DNA of 24,211 nt, from assembly GCA_018398765.1 (NCBI GenBank), contig JAHBMJ010001924.1, positions 1 through 24,211 of the forward strand, read 5' to 3'. The position numbers and the translations under genes were made by a program. This stretch comes from Chromera velia (Eukaryota > Sar > Chromeraceae). The notes under the pieces were generated by a model, which ran no database searches, was not told the origin of the DNA, and worked only from the letters and a program-made list of their open reading frames with translations. Shown here in pieces: positions 19,485-24,211 of the stretch; position 1 is the stretch's first letter, and the number at the start of each line of letters is the position of its first letter.

Positions 19485-20281
19485 CCGGTGTATGCATGCG
19501 TAGATGCATGCATGCTACAATTGTATGCTTCCCTAGTTGAAAACCGGTGTACTGCCATCGTACCGCGGGTCCACTGCATGCCACCATGCCGCGCCGCGCT
19601 TTGAGCTAGACTTAGGCTACTTATGCGCGGAACGATTATTCGCCGCGGGTTGAATAATCGGGCAAGTCGATCCCTAGAGTCGATGCATGTGTGCATTTTG
19701 AGCGATTCATTTTCTATACAATTAAGTTTCACACATGCAATTCATTTAATACATCTGTTCTATATATATGATTGACTGAGGACTGACACTTCTTCTGATC
19801 ATGATTTCTGCCTATTACTGAGCTACTTACTAGTTTATTCTGTGGTCAACATAGAGTGGTCCGACCAAAAGAACGCTGTAGACGGGCGGACACAAGGTGG
19901 GAGCAGCTGAAGGGGGACTCTTTATGAGGTCAAAAGACCAATGGGGAGCGATGGAGTACCCAGAGTTGGAGCTTCAATTATGTTTTTTTAGCAGCAAAAG
20001 AAATGGAAGTTAAAGCAGAAGTGATCGTCAGTAAGTTTGAATATCATTAATGAGATTTTGGTGGCAAAATAACGCCGAAATGATGTGGCGATGCAGCATG
20101 AGCTATGCTGCTGTAACAGACTCTCTCTCTGAGATGTTTTTGTTTCAGATTATTATTAAATTAGATTATCTGAGTGCATGCCCTGCACGGCCTTGCTATT
20201 AATATATAGTAGGCATCAACTAAGTTTGGAGATTTATGTACATATGTCAGTGAGATTAGCAAGATTAGCGACCATAACAAA

Positions 20282-20331
20282 TGATTGATTGATTGATGAT
20301 GATAATGATAATAATAATATGATGATGATTC
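20282..20331 (+). repeat. GATT/GAT/AAT microsatellite
   Basis: Imperfect GATT, GAT and AAT units lie in the spacer between the acyl-CoA dehydrogenase gene and the acyl-CoA synthetase relic. Non-coding. Confidence 0.7.
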
Positions 20332-20530
20332 TGAAGAAAAATTACTAAGGTCTGAGTCCATATCGTCTGACTTGAACTTGAAATTTGAATAAAGTTGAAT
20401 CTGACTTAAAGAAGTTACCAAGGTTAAAGTGGAGGTCCAAAATATAAAATATAAAGCTATTGGGATCATTCCTAGCTTCGCTCCAACTTTCAGCATCTAA
20501 GCCCCCGGCCCCCCGATGACTAGCTTTTAG

Positions 20531-20540
20531 TTTATTTATT
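20531..20540 (-). terminator. Minus-strand AATAAATAAA polyadenylation signal
   Basis: Overlapping AATAAA hexamers on the minus strand lie about 210 nt past the distal TGA (20749-20751) of the acyl-CoA synthetase relic. They suit its ancestral 3' end. Confidence 0.4.
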
Positions 20541-22664
20541 CCTCCACTAAAAAAATTAATATACTCAAATATTAATGTTTAAATCATGTTTTGCATAATA
20601 TTGCATGTGCTCAATAAATTTTACATAATCACATTGATGAACTTTGAATGTGGTAACGCCACGGTGACCGTCACCACGTTTTAAGTGCATGACGCTCCAG
20701 ATACGCTCCAGTTAGTTTGCTGCAATGTATAGTTACATACTATCACCATCAAATAAGCGTTGAATACAAATCGTCGATCTTGGATCGATAATGCTCAGCG
20801 ATGCGCTGTCTTTAGATTTTTAAACTCATTGTCAACATCCCATTCTCCATTGTCCGCTCCATGTGACGCTCACAAATGACCCCCCCTGGAATTTCGAAGG
20901 ACTTCTTATCCGCCTCTTTCCCTCTTTTTTGAAACGCTTTGAGTATTTCATGATCTGACAATCCACAATTCGTGTTGACAACGCAAATTGCAATCACCGT
21001 CGCCTCACAGGGCTCTCCATGAATGCACACCGCGTTAACCCCCTCCGCCCCCTCATACAGCTTCTCTAGTTCATCAGGGTAGTAATACTCCCCACTCGAG
21101 AGCTTGAACGTGTGCTTTACCCGACCCACACACGACAGATGACCCTCTGAGTCCAACCGCCCCAAGTCACCAGTCGCATACCACCCCTCTGCGTCGAAGC
21201 ACTCACGTGTGAGAGCAGGGAGGTCCAGATACCCTGCAAACAGATTCGGGCTTTTTACCATCACCTCCCCAAATGAGGGGGGAGCGACCGACGAATCCGT
21301 CACAGCTCCCCCCCGCCCTTCACTTAAAGCCCTCAACTGCACCTGCACCCCCGCCTCTACCACTCCATTTGTTGCAATGGCACCGCACTCAGTTGCCCCA
21401 TACGATTCCAACACACCGCAGCTGAACGTTCCCTCCAGCCACTCCATCACCCGTTGCGCAGTCGGCGCCCCTCCAGTGCACACGACCTGCAACCGCCCCC
21501 CCATCATATTTCTAAAATCTTCATTCAACCTCTCGATCTCTTTCTCCCGCCCCTCCCCTTCCCTCAGACGACGCTGAAACTTCTCATACAAACAATTCCA
21601 CACGCGGGGAGGTGCGACAATCATGGCAGGTCTGAGCATCCCCACGTCCTCAATCAAGTCTTCCACAGCCGTGCCTGTGGAGTCATACCGCGCAAACCCA
21701 GTGCACCCCCCATTGAGGAGAGTTTCGAAGGTTCTCATGAGGTCAGACGAGTGGCTGAGGGGAATGAAGGACACGTTCCTGTAGTTGGGCATGTACATTG
21801 CGTGCCCTGTGTCGACAGTCCACATTCTGTCGGTGAACATGGCGGCTTTCGGACTGCCTGTCGACCCGCTCGTCATCATCAACGCAAACAGCTTGTCGTC
21901 CTCAACAGACACACTGTCAGAGGAAAGTTGGGGAAAGATACCGCCTCTCTCGGAGGCCAAGAGAACCTTCTGAGGCCCCGCCCTTCCCTCCTCAGACAAT
22001 CCAAGAGCCTCTGCTTGACGGAGGAGAGAAGCCCACTCATGCACGCGCACGTGCGTTCTTGATGCCCCTTTTGCTGAATCGCTTGCCATTGCAGTCAAGG
22101 GAAGGGGGTCCATACAGATTAGGTGCTTCAGCGTCTTGGCTCGAGCACTAGCTGCTGTAAACTTCGAAACGTCTTCTCCACTCGCAACAACGACAGTGAT
22201 ACCTGTGTGGTTCAGGATGTCCACCAACTGTTCGACTGTGTACGTCTGATGCAACCCCACGGCGCAGTGGTGGTTCAGACAGACGGCCCCGTATGCATTA
22301 TAAACTCCGACCGATTACCTGAGCACACCCCCACCAACTGGGTCCCAGGCTCAATCTGCAACACGTAACGGAAGGCGAAGGCCAACAGCCGTGTGCGCTC
22401 CCCCACTTCCGAAAAAGTCTCCCACTCATACTCACCCAACGTTCCCTCAGGCTATTTCCTCCGACAGCCCAGACAGGGCCGGGGGCCGTAGACAGAAAAG
22501 GCGGCCTGGAGGGCCTCTGAGGCTGTCGAGAGTTGGGTCTGTAGTCTGAGGAATACTGGGACTGTCTGCTCAACCACACGCAAATGATCCCAGTGAGGGT
22601 CGAATTGTCTCAATTCCTCCGCTGTGAGAACGCCCTCGGCCTCAACCGACCGCAGCAACGCCTC

Positions 22665-22763
22665 ACACTCCATACAAGTGTCCAGGGCACAGTCGAGACA
22701 GTGCCACCTGTCCGTGCCCTCTCCGTGTGCCCCGTTTTGAATCTCTACCCCACAGCACCCGCA
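22665..22763 (-). other. ZZ-like zinc-finger motif in the synthetase relic
   Basis: Cysteines at deduced positions 182 and 185, then 203, 206, 211 and 214, with RWHCLDC and TCMEC, match the C-x2-C...RYxCxxC...CxxC layout of ZZ fingers. It precedes the adenylating domain, in an N-terminal extension of about 270 residues not usual for long-chain acyl-CoA synthetases. Confidence 0.55.
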
Positions 22764-23308
22764 CTCTGCCCCCCAAATGTTCTGCCCAAATCTGTTGGTG
22801 ATTTTGCCCCCCTCCAGATCCACCGTGGCGTCCCTTCTCAAAGGATCCGCAGCAGCACACTGGGAGATCTGCCAGGGGACGGGTCTCGTCACCCCCACGC
22901 TTTGTCCCTGCGTCTCCAACTGTCCAAGGAGACGGTTGAACTCCTCGCACATTCCCTCAAACTCGCATATTCCCTCAAAGTCGCCTGGAGAACCCGATCC
23001 GGGGCCGTCCTCTGAGCACACAGACGGCAATTTAATGAGAAGAGAAGGAGAGTGGGGAACTTGTTGATTCAGCAACTCATGCAGTCTCACAGTCACTTAC
23101 AGTTCTTCGAGCCAGGCGCTGACGGGCTCAGGAGGTCGGTTAGACAACAGCTATATAGACTCAGTCAAAAGGAAAATGCGCAATCGAGCCGATAGACAGT
23201 GAGCGTGCCTGCCTGACTGGCCCACCGGACATCCGAGATCGGACCTGTTTCGAAGTTCTTTTCTCTGCACGCCTGCCTCTGTCTGCCTTGTGCGTGTTCT
23301 GACATATC

Positions 23309-23352
23309 AGATCTGTATGTATATATATATATATATATATATACAGAGATCT
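23309..23352. repeat. TA microsatellite inside an inverted repeat
   Basis: AGATCTGTAT at 23309-23318 and ATACAGAGATCT at 23341-23352 flank about 12 TA units, giving a nearly palindromic 44 bp block in the intron of the synthetase relic. It could extrude as a cruciform. Confidence 0.6.
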
Positions 23353-23402
23353 GCATGTCCGTTGTTTCATCCACATGGGTTGCATGTCAGGTCACTTCTG
23401 GA

Positions 23403-23466
23403 CACATTCCGTTCACTTGGCTAGCTGCTTTGTGCACATTCCGTTCACTTGGCTAGCTGCTTTGTG
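23403..23466. repeat. Perfect 32 bp tandem duplication
   Basis: A 32 bp unit starting cacattccgttcacttggc occurs twice back to back (23403-23434 and 23435-23466) with no mismatch. It lies in the intron of the synthetase relic. The identity indicates a very recent duplication or an assembly duplication. Confidence 0.85.
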
Positions 23467-23858
23467 CTTCAGTCCGTCACTACTCCCCGAGTCTGGCTGA
23501 GCTCTCTCTACCGATATTATCAATACTATATATTAATATGAACATATGAAAAAAATGACTGACCTTCAGTATTCGCAAACATTTCACGAATCTTCTCGCA
23601 CCGCTTCCACATCGCGTCCGTGAAGGCCTCTGCCCCTCTGTCCACCGGCACAGATTTGGACAAGGCTCTTACGGTTTCCTTCCTCTCCTCATTTTCGCGG
23701 AGCCTCCGTTTCCTCCTCTGCTCCCCCTCCGACTGGACCCAGGAGCGCAAACGCCTGCCCTGGATGAGGACGGCTTCCAGCGCCTTCAAGCTGCAGGCAT
23801 CTTGGGGCTCCTCTCTCATAAACTCCAGCGAGAGGACGGCCTCCGTGTCGGCATCCAT

Positions 23859-24211
23859 TGCGACGGGGGACTAGAAGAAACTGAGGGGTTCAGGGAGAGT
23901 CAAGGTGATGCACATGAAGGCTATGTATCATGATGAAGCTATAGCTGCTTTCGGTGTCCCGCGTCTCTTTGTGCATCACGGCATCACTGATAGGCTTCTT
24001 TGCCTCTATAAATTCGTTTCGACTCGTGAAAGTACATCTGCTTAAGTGGGTCTATATATTGTACAGGGCGAGCTCATTTTTTACGTGTATGACAGGATTT
24101 AAGCAGTCCTCAGTATCGCCTCGGGGGGCAGCTCAGCTCTGCTGAGATCAGCCGAGAGGCCCTGAGATCGCACGCACTCGCATAACGCATTTTTTCATTT
24201 TGGGGGGGGGG
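23859..24211. other. 5' flank of the synthetase relic
   Basis: Upstream sequence of the minus-strand gene starting at 23858; it should hold its promoter and 5' UTR. Open frames here have no recognisable domain. A run of ten G ends the window (24202-24211), which may be genuine or lie next to an assembly gap. Confidence 0.45.

Larger units (their letters stand above)
17859..20748. other. AT-rich intergenic spacer with repeat remnants
   Basis: About 2.9 kb between two converging genes, mostly AT-rich (worst at 18560-18960 and 19190-19400). It holds a facing A-run/T-run pair (18870-18902), a second copy of the intron 11 repeat (19415-19484), a GAT/GATT repeat (20282-20331), a 13 bp palindrome GGTGACCGTCACC (20663-20675) and minus-strand AATAAA (20531-20540). 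Short frames such as 18857-19105 (-), Lys-rich at the end because of an A-run, have no recognisable domain. I see no gene. Confidence 0.5.
20749..23858 (-). pseudogene. Long-chain acyl-CoA synthetase with ZZ-like N-terminus, three lesions
   Basis: ANL-superfamily enzyme that would activate fatty acids to acyl-CoA through an acyl-AMP. Exon 1 is 23858-23564; the intron (gtcagt...ctcag) is 23563-23012; exon 2 is 23011 to a final TGA at 20751-20749. Residues 182-214 hold a ZZ-like CxxC...CxxC....CxxC zinc motif. The AMP-binding P-loop TSGSTGSPK is near 21873, YGATECG near 21402, YATGDLG near 21180, and GRVKHTFKLSSG near 21126. Lesions: an in-frame TAG at 22454-22452 (codon 285) with conserved GEYEWETFSEVGE beyond it; a deletion of about 19 nt near 22297-22302, relative to the plant-type family consensus, that shifts the frame between NRSEF and NAYGAVC; and an in-frame TAA at 20814-20812 followed in the same frame by RQRIAEHYRSKIDDLY, a typical synthetase C-terminus. 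The open part 22296-20812 is otherwise intact, so decay is recent. Assembly error or stop readthrough cannot be excluded. Confidence 0.8.

Noticed and set aside
19850-19990. Faint resemblance to the C-terminal end of a LINE reverse transcriptase
   Set aside because: Only a short TRWEQLKGDSL-type phrase followed by a stop is visible. No YxDD box or zinc motif is seen, and the match is too weak to support.
20812-22454. Reassignment of TAA/TAG to glutamine (ciliate-like code)
   Set aside because: The beta-propeller gene ends in TAG and reading on enters the microsatellite; the other intact genes contain no in-frame TAA or TAG; and the synthetase also has a frame-shifting deletion.
23101-23118. 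Possible 18 nt exon in the synthetase intron, flanked by gtcag and a strong gtaagt donor
   Set aside because: Its inclusion makes a TAG at the next junction, whereas joining exon 1 directly to 23011 keeps the frame. It could be a poison exon but there is no evidence.
1-24211. tRNA, rRNA, CRISPR arrays, bacterial operons
   Set aside because: None was recognised on reading both strands. A structured-RNA scan was not possible, so small RNA genes could be missed.

Overview
This 24.2 kb window is nuclear DNA of a eukaryote, most likely a single-celled alga or related protist. A chromerid or other alveolate fits best and a stramenopile is possible; this is inferred from gene style, not proven. Supporting signs are a 12-exon gene with GT...AG introns rich in microsatellites, a mitochondrial-type presequence, a secreted glycoprotein, AATAAA signals, a putative LTR retroelement, AT-rich gene-poor spacers, and CxHG zinc-type repeats of a kind I associate with protists. 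There are no bacterial operons, Shine-Dalgarno sites or CRISPR arrays.

Layout. 592-3036 (+) encodes an 814-residue protein made almost wholly of about 31 copies of an 18-residue C-x-H-x6-C-x2-C unit. 3616-6159 is a compact LTR-retrotransposon-like element: two ~490 bp direct repeats starting TG and ending CA flank about 1.57 kb without recognisable gag or pol. 6957-8639 (+) encodes a RING-finger protein with two LON-substrate-binding-like modules. 8640-10520 is mostly AT-rich spacer. 10525-10875 is a CA-rich microsatellite with a 28 bp minisatellite. 10917-12392 (-) encodes a secreted virginiamycin-B-lyase-like beta-propeller. It is head-to-head with a short/branched-chain acyl-CoA dehydrogenase gene (12919-17858, +) whose 12 exons join into a complete 423-residue protein. 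17859-20748 is AT-rich spacer with repeat remnants. 20749-23858 (-) is a long-chain acyl-CoA synthetase gene with a ZZ-like zinc-finger N-terminal extension; it carries two in-frame stops and a frame-shifting deletion, so it looks like a recent pseudogene.

How the genes relate. The dehydrogenase (beta-oxidation and branched-chain amino-acid breakdown in mitochondria) and the acyl-CoA synthetase relic (fatty-acid activation) converge and both belong to acyl-CoA metabolism, but nothing shows they act together. The most informative observations are the triple-damaged synthetase with conserved sequence continuing past each lesion, the LTR-like element whose repeats differ almost only by transitions, four-base GTCN arrays at two splice donors, and helically phased TGTTG(C/T) motifs in the shared promoter.
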